From: CAVRTM01 sp963696105
Lineage (GTDB): Bacteria; Actinomycetota; Actinomycetes; Actinomycetales; Dermatophilaceae
Reading direction: 5' to 3'
Assembly (NCBI GenBank): GCA_963696105.1
Contig: CAVOIP010000004.1
Coordinates: forward strand, 124,001-188,000
DNA length: 64,000 nt
Numbering within the stretch: position 1 is the stretch's first letter; each line of letters opens with the position of its first letter. Shown piece by piece: positions 16,596 to 25,394 of the stretch. The position numbers and the translations under genes are program-made. The notes below the pieces were generated by a model. The model ran no database searches and was not told the DNA's origin. It saw only the letters and a program-made list of their open reading frames with translations.

Positions 16596-16827
16596 GGCGT
16601 CTCCGGGCGCTGGTGGGCCGGGCTCCCGGTCGCTCGGCGGACGAGGTGCTTGCGCGGCCTTCGGTCGATTGCCCTGTGCGACAAGGGTTCTCGTGGAGCT
16701 CCTGGGTGGACGGCGGCAAAACCGCAGGTCAGGGCGTTGCCGGACCGGTCGACCCGCGACCGCGCGCAGAGGGCGCCTGAGGGCCCTGAAAGCCGTTGGG
16801 AGACAACGTATCCGAGGGGTTCTGTGG

Positions 16828-16856
16828 TGGACTCACGGTGCGCGGGGGCCTAACGT
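16828..16856 (+). promoter_or_regulatory. Putative promoter of the HU gene
   Basis: TGGACT (16828-16833), a 17-bp spacer and TAACGT (16851-16856) match the housekeeping actinobacterial promoter form. Predicted transcript start is near 16863, giving a 5' leader of about 75 bases. Confidence 0.5.
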
Positions 16857-16937
16857 CGTCTCACGTCGGGTGACAGCTCGGCAGCGCCACTCGCCGGGCA
16901 CGGCCCAGGCGACTGTTTCCTCTGGAGGGGAAAAACC

Positions 16938-17807
16938 GTGAACAAGGGAGATCTGGTCGACGCGCTCGAAGGGCGCCTCGGCGGCAGGAAGGCTGCTTCT
17001 GAGGCCCTGGAGGCCGTGCTCGACGTCATCATTCGCGAGGTGGCCCGGGGCGGCAAGGTCGGTATCACCGGCTTCGGCACGTTCGAGAAGGCCGCCCGAG
17101 CAGCCCGCACCGGCCGCAACCCGCGCACCGGTGAGACCGTGAAGATCAAGAAGACCGCGGTCCCGAAGTTCAAGGCCGGCACCGCCTTCCGCACGGTGGT
17201 CGCCGACCCGCGCCAGCTGCCCAAGACGACCGCCGCCGGGGCCCGCGCGGCCGCCGGCAGCCGCGCTGCCGCCGGGACCGCCGGGACCGCCAAGAAGGCG
17301 GCGCCGGCGCGCAAGACGGCCACCACCGCCACCAAGGCCGCCGCGAGCAGGACGGCGGCGACCAAGACGGCTGCCAGCAAGACGGCCGCCTCCAAGACGG
17401 CGGCCACCAAGACCGCTGCCGGCAAGGCCGCCTCGTCGAAGACCGCTGCCACCAAGACGTCGGCGCCCGCCCGCAAGGCGGCAGCCACCAAGAGTGCCGC
17501 CGCGTCGACCACCGCGCGGACGACGGCCAGCAAGAAGGCCGCTGCCACGAAGACGACTGCTGCCGCGACCAGGGCCACCTCGTCCCGCAAGACGGCGGCC
17601 GCCACCAAGGCCGCTCCGGCCCGGACCACGGCGCGCAAGGCCGCTCCGGCCGCCGCCACCACCACCACCACCAAGGCGGCGTCGTCCAGGACGACGACGA
17701 AGAAGGCCGCGCCGGCCAAGGCGGCGGCGTCCACCCGCACGGCCGCGGCCAAGAAGGCCGCTCCCGCCGCGAAGACGGCCACCCGTCGGACGGCCAAGAA
17801 GGCCTGA
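16938..17807 (+). CDS. hupB: HU-family nucleoid protein with long Lys/Ala-rich tail
   Basis: 289 aa from GTG, with GGAGGGG 8-14 bases upstream. Residues 1-90 are a standard HU fold: MNKGDLVDALEGRLGGRK, the GFGTFEKAARAARTGRNPRTG beta-arm and a FKAGTAFR end. From about 95 to 289 the chain is low-complexity, built of short KTAA/KKAA/ATKT-type motifs, like the histone-H1-like tail of mycobacterial HupB/streptomycete HupS. At about 195 residues the tail is long compared with the roughly 214-aa M. tuberculosis HupB. It binds and compacts DNA. A 20-bp-stem terminator follows. Confidence 0.92.
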   Translation: MNKGDLVDALEGRLGGRKAASEALEAVLDVIIREVARGGKVGITGFGTFEKAARAARTGRNPRTGETVKIKKTAVPKFKAGTAFRTVVADPRQLPKTTAAGARAAAGSRAAAGTAGTAKKAAPARKTATTATKAAASRTAATKTAASKTAASKTAATKTAAGKAASSKTAATKTSAPARKAAATKSAAASTTARTTASKKAAATKTTAAATRATSSRKTAAATKAAPARTTARKAAPAAATTTTTKAASSRTTTKKAAPAKAAASTRTAAAKKAAPAAKTATRRTAKKA

Positions 17808-17820
17808 CCACCGGCCGATC

Positions 17821-17863
17821 CAGCCCGAAGGGGCGACACCCACGGTGTCGCCCCTTCGGGCTG
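17821..17863. terminator. Strong bidirectional hairpin after HU
   Basis: CAGCCCGAAGGGGCGACACC (17821-17840) is exactly complementary to 17844-17863: a 20-bp stem with loop CAC. It lies between the convergent HU gene and the minus-strand gene ending at 17879. Confidence 0.8.
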
Positions 17864-17878
17864 TCCGGACGCGCGCGG

Positions 17879-18091
17879 TCAGCGGATCGGCTGGTCCGGC
17901 CCCACGCCGACGATCCACAGCCGGGTGACGGCTCCCTCGTCGACCTCGACCGAGACGCGCTGTCCGGCGCGGGCCAGACGTAGTCCGCTGGCGGCGAACA
18001 CCTCCCCGGCAAACGGCAGCTCGCGGCCGTCGTCCAGAAGCACGCTGCCGGAACCGCTGGCATCCTCGAAGCGGTGCACCGTGGCCTGCAT
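17879..18091 (-). CDS. Small cold-shock-fold-like protein
   Basis: 70 aa, ATG at 18091. The layout follows a cold-shock domain: TVHRFEDASGSGSVLLDDG, then ELPF..., SGLRLARAGQRVSVEVDEG, similar in spacing to the CspA pattern with its SGFRSLKEGQKVxFEVxxG strand. The aromatic RNP1/RNP2 residues that stack on nucleic acid in Csp proteins (KGFGF, VFVH) are absent. A diverged CSD-fold protein is likely; nucleic-acid binding is doubtful. It is head to tail with cofC (4-base gap), so probably co-transcribed. Confidence 0.7.
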   Translation of the reverse strand: MQATVHRFEDASGSGSVLLDDGRELPFAGEVFAASGLRLARAGQRVSVEVDEGAVTRLWIVGVGPDQPIR

Positions 18092-18095
18092 GGGC

Positions 18096-18740
18096 TCAGG
18101 CTAGCCGTGCGCAGTCACGGGCGAGGACCGCAGCGGTGCGTGGCCCCACCCCGAGCGCGACCGCGCGGTCCAGCGCGACGTCGTCGTCCACGTCCGAGCG
18201 CAGCAGGGGCAGGTCGAGGTCCAGCCGGGTGCTGTGCCGGGTGTGGGCCGCTGCCGAGCCGGCACCGAACGCCGGGACGAGGTCCGCCAGCGCCAGGGCC
18301 GTGAGCAGCACGGTGCCCGTGCCCTCTGCGTCGGGGACGAAGGCGGTGTGGTGCCGGCCACAGGCCTGCAGCGCCCGGGACAGCGCCGCCGGGGTCACGG
18401 TCGGCAGGTCGCCGAGCAGCACCCCGACCGGACCGTCCCCGGAGAGAGTCGAGACGTGCTGGAGACCGGCCCGGATGGCGCTGTTGAGGCCGCCACCCGG
18501 ATCCTCCACCACCCGGGCCCCGAGCCCCGCCGCGAACGACGCGGTCGCGCTGTCGGCCGTGACGACGTGGACGTGCGCTGCGGGAACGGCCTGGGCCACG
18601 GCGGCCACCGTGTCGAGAGCGAAGGCGTGCGCCAGGTCGGCGCGTCGGATGCCGGGTGGGGGGTGCAGCCGGCTCTTGGCCCAGGCCGAGTCCTTGACCG
18701 GCACCACGATCCGCCACGAGGGGGTCTTCGATGCACTCAT
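18096..18740 (-). CDS. cofC: 2-phospho-L-lactate/phosphoenolpyruvate guanylyltransferase (F420 biosynthesis)
   Basis: 214 aa from ATG 18740; an in-frame upstream start would add 35 unlike residues. Nucleotidyltransferase features: IVVPVKDSAWAKSRL at the N-terminus, EDPGGGLNSAIRAGL, the GVLLGDLPTVTP metal-binding motif, and HSTRLDLDLPLLRSDVDDD at the end, all diagnostic of CofC/FbiD. It makes the activated lactyl/PEP-GDP precursor of coenzyme F420, so the host probably makes F420, in line with an actinomycete. Confidence 0.9.
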   Translation of the reverse strand: MSASKTPSWRIVVPVKDSAWAKSRLHPPPGIRRADLAHAFALDTVAAVAQAVPAAHVHVVTADSATASFAAGLGARVVEDPGGGLNSAIRAGLQHVSTLSGDGPVGVLLGDLPTVTPAALSRALQACGRHHTAFVPDAEGTGTVLLTALALADLVPAFGAGSAAAHTRHSTRLDLDLPLLRSDVDDDVALDRAVALGVGPRTAAVLARDCARLA

Positions 18741-18864
18741 CGGAACGATCGTCTCAGGCCGGGCGCGCCTGCCTCGACACCGGCCTGCACTCGGGCGAGG
18801 ATGACCGGCATACGGACGAGCCCGCACGCGGCTGGTCCCTCCCACGGTGGAAGGGTGGAAGCGA

Positions 18865-19666
18865 GTGCGGCGGATACGCCCGGATCGGCAGCTGCCGTGG
18901 TCCTACCGGTTCGTCGCGACCCTGCTGCGCGTGGTGATGCAGCCCCTGACCCGCCGCGACTGGCGCGGAGCCGAGCACCTCCCGCGCACCGGCGGGTTCG
19001 TCGCGAGCCCCAACCACCTGTCGTACGCCGACCCGATCGCCTTCGCGCACTTCCTCTACGACAACGGCCACCCGCCGTTCTTCCTCGCCAAGGAGAGCGT
19101 CTTCCGCATCCCCGTCCTGGGCCGGATGCTCGCCCACGCCGAGCAGATCCCGGTCTACCGCCGCACCAGCCAGGCGACCGAGGCCTTCCGCTCCGCGGTG
19201 GACGCGGTGCACGAGGGCAAGTGCGTGCCGATCTTCCCCGAGGGCACGCTGACCCGTGACCCGCACCTGTGGCCGATGACCGGCAAGACCGGCGCCGCGC
19301 GGGTCGCGCTGACCACCGGGTGCCCCCTGGTCCCGGTGGCGCAGTGGGGTCCCCAGGAGCTGCTCGCGCCGTACGCCAACAGGCTCCCGGCTGCTGCCCC
19401 GCAAGACGATGCACGTGCGGGCCGGGCCCCCGGTGGACCTGACGGACCTGCAGGGGCGCCCGCTGACGCGCGAGGTGCTGGGCGAGGCCACGGACCGCCT
19501 CATGGACGCGATCACGGCGCTGCTCGAGCAGATCCGCGGCGAGCAGGCGCCGGCGGAACGCTTCGACACCCGCGTCGCCGGACTGCCCGACACCGGCGAC
19601 CCCCACCGTGCCGGGACCGGCCGGCGGCGCCTGCACCTGCCCAGACGGAGAGGACCCATGCGATGA
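18865..19666 (+). CDS. 1-acyl-sn-glycerol-3-phosphate acyltransferase, PlsC-like (one frameshift)
   Basis: GTG 18865 has a purine-rich GGAAG upstream; an in-frame GTG at 18847 has none. The acyltransferase blocks are present: NHLSYADP (NHX4D; catalytic His), LAKESVFRIPVLG, FPEGTLTRD and CPLVPVAQWGP. An extra C near 19386-19388 (CTC-C-CGG) breaks the frame at NRLRLLPRKTMHVRAGPPVDL; the second part stops at 19666, overlapping the gpsA start (ATGA). About 266 aa when restored. It acylates lysophosphatidate at the inner membrane. Pairing with gpsA links it to phospholipid synthesis. Confidence 0.85.
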
Positions 19667-20667
19667 GGCGCGCAGCCGTGTTCGGCTCCGGCAGCTGGGG
19701 AACGGCGTTCGCGGCGGTGCTGGCCGACGCCGGCAACGAGGTGCGGATGTGGGGCCGGCGCACCGAGCTGGTCGCCCAGGTCAACGAGCGGCACGTCAAC
19801 GCCGACTACCTGCCGGAGCTGGTCGCTGCCGACGGCGGTCACGGCCACCACGGACCCGGCCGAGGCCGTCAGCGGCGCCGAGATCGTCGTCCTCGCCGTG
19901 CCGTCGCAGACGCTGCGCGCCAACCTCGTCGGCCTGGTCCGGCCTGCTGCCGGCCGATGCCGTGGTCGTGTCGCTCATGAAGGGCGTCGAGCTCGGCACC
20001 ACCCGGCGGATGAGCGAGGTGATCGCCGAGGCCGGTGGCGTCGCCGCAGAGCGGATCGCCGTCGTCTCCGGTCCGAACCTGGCCCACGAGATCGCCGCCC
20101 GCCAGCCGGCGGCCACCGTCGTGGCCTGCGTCGCGGACGTCGACGGCCGAGCTCGTCGCGGACGCCTGCGCGACGCCGTACTTCCGGCCGTACACGAACA
20201 CCGACGTCGTCGGCACCGAGCTCGGCGGCGCGGTCAAGAACGTCATCGCGCTCGCGGTCGGCATGGCCGAGGGCATGGGCCTGGGCGACAACACCAAGGC
20301 CACGATCATCACGCGCGGGCTCGCCGAGACCGCCCGGCTCGGGGTCGCACTGGGCGCGGACCCCGCGACGTTCGCCGGTCTGGCCGGTGTGGGCGACCTC
20401 ATCGCGACGTGCATGTCGCCGCTGTCGCGCAACCACACCTTCGGGGTGAACCTCGGCCGGGGCATGAGCCTGCAGGAGGTGGTCGCGGTCACCCGGCAGA
20501 CCGCCGAGGGCGTCAAGTCCTGCGAGTCGATCCTCGAGCTCGCGCGACGGCACGGCGTCGACGTGCCGATCGTCGAGAACGTCGCTGCGGTCGTCCACGA
20601 CGGGGCGAGTCCGGCGAAGGTGGCCGAGGACCTCATGTCGCGGGCGCGCAAGGCCGAGACGACCTGA
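19663..20667 (+). CDS. gpsA: NAD(P)+-dependent glycerol-3-phosphate dehydrogenase (three frameshifts)
   Basis: ATG 19663 with GACGGAGAGGA upstream, overlapping the plsC stop. Rossmann motif VFGSGSWGTAFA at residue 6, then successive +1 shifts near 19825, 19933 and 20145; each is cured by removing one base and restores VLPTAVTATTDPAEAV, LVGWSGLLPADAV and DAAELVADACATPYF-type sequence. Later blocks are intact: GPNLAHEIA, YTNTDVVGTELGGAVKNVIA (catalytic Lys), NTKATIITRGLAE and GVGDLIATCMSPLSRN. About 334 aa restored, normal. It supplies glycerol-3-phosphate for phospholipids; essential, so the shifts are probably artefacts. Confidence 0.88.
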
Positions 20668-20692
20668 CGCCGGCGCGGTCGGCCGTGCCGGC

Positions 20693-21808
20693 TCAGGTCG
20701 CCGGCGACTCCAGCGACGTCAGCGACCGCAGGGCGCCGTCCAGGTCGCGCCAGAGGTCCTCGACGTCCTCGACCCCGACGCTGAGGCGCAGGAGGTTCTC
20801 CGGCACGGTCAGCGGCTCCGAGGGGTGGCGGCGCCGGCGCTCGATCAGCGACTCGACGCCGCCCAGGCTGGTGGCGTGGGTCCAGAGCGCGGTCGACGAG
20901 GCGACGCGCTCGGCTGCCACCGAGCCGCCGGGCACCTCGATCGCGACGATCGCGCCCAGGCCGGGGTAGCGCACCCGCTGCACCTGCGCGTGGCAGGCCA
21001 GCCGGCGGGCGAGCTCCGCGGCGTTGGCGCTGGCGCGCTCGACGCGCAGGTGCATCGTGCGCATCCCCCGCAGGGCCAGCCAGGTCTCCACCGGTCCGGC
21101 GATCGCCCCGTGGATCAGCCGGTGGTGCAGGAGCCGGTCGTGCGCGGCGCGGCCGGCCTCGGTGTCGGCGGTCACGGTGGCGCCCAGGATCACGTCGGAG
21201 TGCCCGGCGAGGAACTTGGTCACCGAGTGCATCACCACGTCGGCGCCCATCGAGAGCGGCTGCTGACCCAGGGGAGTGGCGAAGGTGTTGTCGCACACGG
21301 CGATCGCCCCCTCCTCGTGCGCCACCGCGATGAGGGCCGGCAGGTCGGCCACCTCCAGCATCGGGTTGGTCGGCGACTCGGCCCAGAGCAGGTCGGCGCC
21401 GCGCAGCGCGGCGGTGACGGCTGTGGTGTCACTGATGTCGACCCGCCGTACGGTGATCCGGCCGGCCTCGGCGAGGTCCTCCAGGATCACCCCGGTGCCG
21501 TTGTAGGCGTGCGTCGGTGCCACCACGACGCCGCCCTCGGGGGCCAGCGACAGGGCCGCGGCGATGGCCGCCATGCCCGAGGCGAAAACCAGTGCGGCGC
21601 CTCCCTCCAGCGCTCCGAGCGCCTCCTCGAACGCCGTCCACGTGGGGTTGCCGGCGCGGGCGTAGTTCACCGGGCCGTCGGCGACGTACGTCGAGGAGAG
21701 CTCCAGCGGCGCGTTCACGCCGGCTCCCGGCACACGCGGCTGGCGGCCGGCGGAGACGAGGATCGAGGCGGGCGCGAGGGTCTCGGGGTGCAGGTCGTCC
21801 ACGCGCAC
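20693..21808 (-). CDS. Cys/Met-metabolism PLP-dependent enzyme (cystathionine gamma-lyase/synthase-like)
   Basis: 371 aa from a GTG in GTGCGCGTG (second GTG two codons in). Trans-sulfuration fold-type-I features: NYARAGNPTWTAFEEALGALEGG, FASGMAAIAA, AESPTNPMLEVADLPA, VCDNTFATP and the PLP lysine in HSVTKFLAGHSD. The C-terminal SLGGVESLIERR and LLRLSVGVEDVEDL are family hallmarks. It cleaves or forms cystathionine, or may be methionine gamma-lyase-like; motifs alone do not decide. Convergent with gpsA, 25 bases apart. Confidence 0.88.
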   Translation of the reverse strand: MRVDDLHPETLAPASILVSAGRQPRVPGAGVNAPLELSSTYVADGPVNYARAGNPTWTAFEEALGALEGGAALVFASGMAAIAAALSLAPEGGVVVAPTHAYNGTGVILEDLAEAGRITVRRVDISDTTAVTAALRGADLLWAESPTNPMLEVADLPALIAVAHEEGAIAVCDNTFATPLGQQPLSMGADVVMHSVTKFLAGHSDVILGATVTADTEAGRAAHDRLLHHRLIHGAIAGPVETWLALRGMRTMHLRVERASANAAELARRLACHAQVQRVRYPGLGAIVAIEVPGGSVAAERVASSTALWTHATSLGGVESLIERRRRHPSEPLTVPENLLRLSVGVEDVEDLWRDLDGALRSLTSLESPAT

Positions 21809-21872
21809 AGGCTAGGCGCCCCCTGGAACGCCTGCACCGGTGACCGGATGGCGGGCGATAGGGTCGCCACCG

Positions 21873-23026
21873 ATGAGCCCCCTCGACACGCCCCGTAGCC
21901 CAGAGCCCGGCCCCGCCGGGCGCCGTCCCCGCGTTGCCATCGTCTTCGGCGGCCGCTCCTCGGAGCACGCCGTCTCCTGCGCGACCGCGGCCGGTGTGCT
22001 GCGCGCGATCGACCGCGACGCCTACGAGGTGCTGCCCATCGGGATCGCCAAGGACGGCCGATGGGTGCTCGTGGCGGACGAGCCGGCGCCCCTGGAGCTG
22101 CGACCGGGCCACGTGCCCGAGGTGGACGGCGACGGCGCCGGCGTGGTCGTGCCGCTCAGCACCACCGACCGGGCGCTCACGGTCCTCGAGCCGGGCCAGC
22201 CGCCGCGCGAGCTGGGCGAGGTCGACGTCGTGTTCCCGCTGCTGCACGGGCCGTTCGGTGAGGACGGCACCCTGCAGGGCCTGCTCGAGCTGTCCGACAT
22301 CCGCTACGTCGGCTCGGGTGTGCTCGCCTCCGCGGTGATGATGGACAAGCACTACATGAAGCTGGTGTTCACCGGGCACGGCCTGCCGGTCGGCCCGTTC
22401 GTGGTGATCAGCGACCGCCAGTGGCAGCAGGACCCGGCCGCCGCGATGGACGCGGTCGCCTCGCTCGGCTGGCCGGTGTTCGTCAAGCCGGCCCGCGCCG
22501 GTTCGAGCATGGGCATCACCCGGGTCACGCGGCCCGAGGAGCTGCAGGCAGCCGTCGAGGCCGCCCGCGAGCACGACCCGAAGGTCGTGGTCGAGGCGGC
22601 GATCGTCGGCCGCGAGATCGAGTGCGCGGTGCTGCAGGGTCGCGACGGCGCCGCCCCGCGGACCAGCGAGGTCGGCGAGATCGTCGTCGTGCAGGGGCAC
22701 GAGTTCTACGACTTCGAGGCCAAGTACCTCGCCGAGGCCGACGTCCGGCTGTCGTGCCCGGCGGACCTGCCCCCTCAGGTCTCCGACGAGGTACGCCGGG
22801 TGGCCGCCGCCGCGTTCGAGGCCGCCGGCTGCGAGGGGCTGGCCCGGGTCGACTGCTTCTACACCGAGAACGGCGACGTGGTCCTCAACGAGATCAACAC
22901 GATGCCGGGGTTCACCCCGCCACTCGATGTACCCGCGGATGTGGGCGGCCTCGGGCCTGGACTACCCCGAGCTGATCGACCGAGCTGATCCAGCTCGCCC
23001 TGACCCGCCGGACCGGCCTGCGCTGA
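21873..23026 (+). CDS. ddl: D-alanine--D-alanine ligase (two frameshifts near the 3' end)
   Basis: ATG 21873. The N-terminal VAIVFGGRSSEHAVS, then HGPFGEDGTLQGLLEL, YVGSGVLASAVMMDKHYMK, FVKPARAGSSMGI (ATP-grasp P-loop), EIECAVLQG, and RVDCFYTENGDVVLNEINTMPGFTP (metal ligands) identify Ddl. Near the end, one extra C at about 22920 and another at 22980-22981 shift the frame; removing them restores SMYPRMWAASGLDYPELIDE LIQLALTRRTGLR and a stop at 23026, about 383 aa. It makes the D-Ala-D-Ala dipeptide for peptidoglycan; essential, so the shifts are most likely errors. Confidence 0.9.
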
Positions 23027-23044
23027 GCCGTGCGACGTCGCGGC

Positions 23045-23532
23045 TCAGCCGCTGCAGCGGTGATCGCCCTGGGGAACCGCCTGCGCCGCCCGGTGAACGC
23101 CCCGAGCAGCAGCGGCTCGGGGCTGTAGTCGCTCGGCACCAGCACCTCGATCGCCGGCGACCGGCCGTAGGTGGTGAAGCGCACGCCGTCGCTGAGCCGG
23201 TGGGCCACCCAGTCGACGCCGCTGACGCCCAGACACGGGTCGGTCGTGGGCCCCGGCTCGGCCAGACCGCAGCGGGCGATCACCGGTGGGTCGCCCCAGG
23301 CGTGCACGGCCGGCGCGGCAGGGGAGGTGTCGACGGCGGCCTTGCCGCCGACCGTGGTGGGCCACCGCGCGGCCACGGCGGCGCAGGCGGCCGAGGACCC
23401 GGCGGCGGGGATGCTCACCTCGACCCCCGAGGAGCAGGCGCCGAGCGGGAGCGCGAGCGCGCAGAGGGCCGGCAGGATTGCCGCGCGTGCGGCGCGGCGC
23501 GGCGTCGTACCGGCCGGTGCGTGCGGTCCCAC
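23045..23532 (-). CDS. DUF3515 lipoprotein (one frameshift)
   Basis: From GTG 23532: a short n-region, hydrophobic ILPALCALALPLGACSS with lipobox LGAC (lipidated Cys), then a DUF3515-type body (CAAVAARWPTTVGG, AWGDPPVIARCG, GVDWVAHRLSDGVRFTTYGR, AIEVLVPSDYSPEPLLLGAF). A missing G in a G run (plus-strand C run at about 23089) shifts the end; restored it reads GAAQAVPQGDHRCSG and stops at 23045, giving about 162 aa, normal for the family. Function unknown; surface-anchored. The ddl-DUF3515-Lrp-thiL order is conserved in actinobacteria. Confidence 0.8.
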
Positions 23533-23561
23533 CGTGACTGCGGTGCTGCGGTGCCGGCGGC

Positions 23562-23798
23562 TCAGACGTGGACGACCGTGCAGGTCAGCGTGCGGGTGAT
23601 GCCGGGGACGTCCTGGATGCGGGCGATGACCAGCTTGCCGAGCTCGTCGACGTTGCGGGCCTCGACGCGGGCGATGACGTCGTAGGGGCCGGTGACGTCC
23701 TCGGCCAGGGTGACACCCGAGATGCCGGCGATCTGCTCGGCGACGGTCGCCGCCTTGCCGACCTCGGTCTGGATGAGGATGTAGGCCTGGACCACCAC
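23562..23798 (-). CDS. Stand-alone RAM-domain (Lrp/AsnC ligand-binding) protein
   Basis: 78 aa from a GTG at 23798 with GGAGG just upstream. The whole protein is the Lrp/AsnC effector domain (VQAYILIQTEVGKAATVAEQ, then GPYDVIARVEARNVDELGKL and IARIQDVPGITRTLTC), with no helix-turn-helix. Such orphan RAM-domain proteins can bind amino acids and mix with full-length Lrp regulators. Partner and ligand are unknown. Confidence 0.85.
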   Translation of the reverse strand: MVVQAYILIQTEVGKAATVAEQIAGISGVTLAEDVTGPYDVIARVEARNVDELGKLVIARIQDVPGITRTLTCTVVHV

Positions 23799-23923
23799 GA
23801 CGCCTCCACGGGATTGCTGTTGGGCGGGTGCCCCGAGCGAGGCGGGTGCCCGCACCGGTCCGTCCGGACCGGCCGTGGCAGACGCTACCGTGCCCTTGCA
23901 CGTCCCGTCCCCCAGGAGGTCAC

Positions 23924-24892
23924 ATGTCGGGCCCGGTCCCGCACCGCACGCTCGCCGGCCTCGGCGAGGACGCGCTGCTGGCACGCATCTTCCCCCACCT
24001 GCCCGGGGGGCCCGGCGTGCTGCTCGGTCCCGGCGACGACACCGCGCTGGTCGCCGCGCCGGGCGGCAGCGTCCTCGCGACCACGGACGCGCTGGTGCGG
24101 CAACGGGACTGGCGCGACGACTGGTCCACCGGAGCGGACGTCGGCGCCAAGGCCGTGGCGCAGAACTGCGCCGACATCGCGGCGATGGGCGGCGTGTCGA
24201 CGGGCCTGCTGGTCACCCTGGTGGCCGAGCCGGCGACGAGCCTGGCGTGGGTGGAGGACTTCGCCCGGGGGCTGGGGGAGGCGGCACGGGCGGCCGGGGT
24301 CCCGGTGGTCGGCGGCGACCTGTCCTCGGCGCCGGAGGGGACCCTGGTCGTGTCCGTCACCGCGCTGGGGGACCTGGCCGGGCGTTCGCCGGTGCTGCGC
24401 TCCGGGGCGCGGGTTGGGGACGTGGTGGCCGTCGCCGGCAGCCTGGGGCGCTCGGCGGCCGGGTGGCTGCTCCTGCAGCGCTCCCAGGCCGGTCGCGCCC
24501 CGTGCCTGGTCGACTACCACCGCAGGCCGACGCCCGACCTCGCCGCCGGGCCGGCGGCCGCGGTGGCCGGCGCCACCGCGATGCTCGACGTCAGCGACGG
24601 GCTGGTCCGCGACGCCGGGCGCATCGCCCGGGCGAGCGGCGTGGCCATCGACCTCGACGCGGCGCTGATGCAGCAGGACGTGGCGGCGCTCGCCGGGGCG
24701 GTGGGGGAGGAGGACGCCCGCCGGTGCGTGCTCACCGGGGGCGAGGAGCACGCCCTGCTCGCGTGCTTCCCTGCCGGCACCGCCCTGCCGGCGCGCTGGC
24801 GGCCGCTCGGGACGGTCGTGCCGGGTGCCGGTGTCCTCGTCGACGGTGCGCCGCAGGGGCCCGGTGGCGGCTGGGACCACTTCGGCGGCTGA
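23924..24892 (+). CDS. thiL: Thiamine-monophosphate kinase
   Basis: 322 aa from ATG 23924 with CAGGAGGTCAC upstream. PurM/ThiL-superfamily features: GPGDDTALV near 45, TTDALVRQRDW, VGAKAVAQNCADIAAMGG, PVVGGDLSSAPEG, and MLDVSDGLVRDAGRIA, ending with TGGEEHALLACF. It phosphorylates thiamine monophosphate to the diphosphate coenzyme. Divergent from the RAM-domain gene. Confidence 0.92.
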   Translation: MSGPVPHRTLAGLGEDALLARIFPHLPGGPGVLLGPGDDTALVAAPGGSVLATTDALVRQRDWRDDWSTGADVGAKAVAQNCADIAAMGGVSTGLLVTLVAEPATSLAWVEDFARGLGEAARAAGVPVVGGDLSSAPEGTLVVSVTALGDLAGRSPVLRSGARVGDVVAVAGSLGRSAAGWLLLQRSQAGRAPCLVDYHRRPTPDLAAGPAAAVAGATAMLDVSDGLVRDAGRIARASGVAIDLDAALMQQDVAALAGAVGEEDARRCVLTGGEEHALLACFPAGTALPARWRPLGTVVPGAGVLVDGAPQGPGGGWDHFGG

Positions 24893-24958
24893 GCCGCCGG
24901 CCGGCCGGCACGGTCCGCGAGACGGCCGCCGAGGTCGCTCCCCTGCCGCGGAAGACGG

Positions 24959-24991
24959 CGAAGCCGACCTCCACGGGGGAGGTCGGCTTCG
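24959..24991. terminator. Bidirectional hairpin between thiL and rpmB
   Basis: CGAAGCCGACCTCC (24959-24972) pairs perfectly with 24978-24991, loop ACGGG, between two convergent genes. Confidence 0.7.
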
Positions 24992-25014
24992 GGATGCCGG
25001 TCAGTCGGGAGCGC

Positions 25015-25209
25015 TCAGCGCTTGACCTTGCCGGCCTTGAGGCACGAGGTGCAGACATTGAGACGCTTCGGGGTCACGCCCGCAGCACCGACCAGAGCCT
25101 TGACCCGCTGGATGTTGGGGTTCCAGCGACGCTTGGTGCGGCGGTGTGAGTGCGAGATGTTGTGACCGAAGCTCGGTCCCTTGCCGCAGACGTCGCAGTT
25201 GGCAGCCAC
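25015..25209 (-). CDS. rpmB: 50S ribosomal protein L28 (zinc-ribbon, C+ form)
   Basis: 64 aa from GTG 25209 with CAGGAGATACCC upstream. NCDVCGKGPSFGHNISHSHR and KRRWNPNIQRV are L28 signatures. Two CxxC pairs (CDVC near the start, CTSC near the end) mark the zinc-binding form; actinobacteria often carry a zinc-free paralogue elsewhere for zinc starvation. Confidence 0.95.
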   Translation of the reverse strand: MAANCDVCGKGPSFGHNISHSHRRTKRRWNPNIQRVKALVGAAGVTPKRLNVCTSCLKAGKVKR

Positions 25210-25394
25210 GGGTATCTCCTGAAATCGATGATGAACAGATCCTGGGCCCGTGGCAGGCATGATCACCACACCGACCAGGGGGAACCGGTCAAGCGTAGCC
25301 GGTGGATGGGTCAGCAGCCAAAACGCGGCCCGCAGGGCAGCGGCGACACCGGCCGCCGGTTAGCCTCACCGCAGGATACGAGGAGGGATCGGAC

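Noticed and set aside
16559..16827. Small ORFs or an RNA gene between leuD and HU
   Set aside because: No frame has a good start site or recognisable protein, and I could not fold a convincing known RNA; only hairpins and a promoter are supported.
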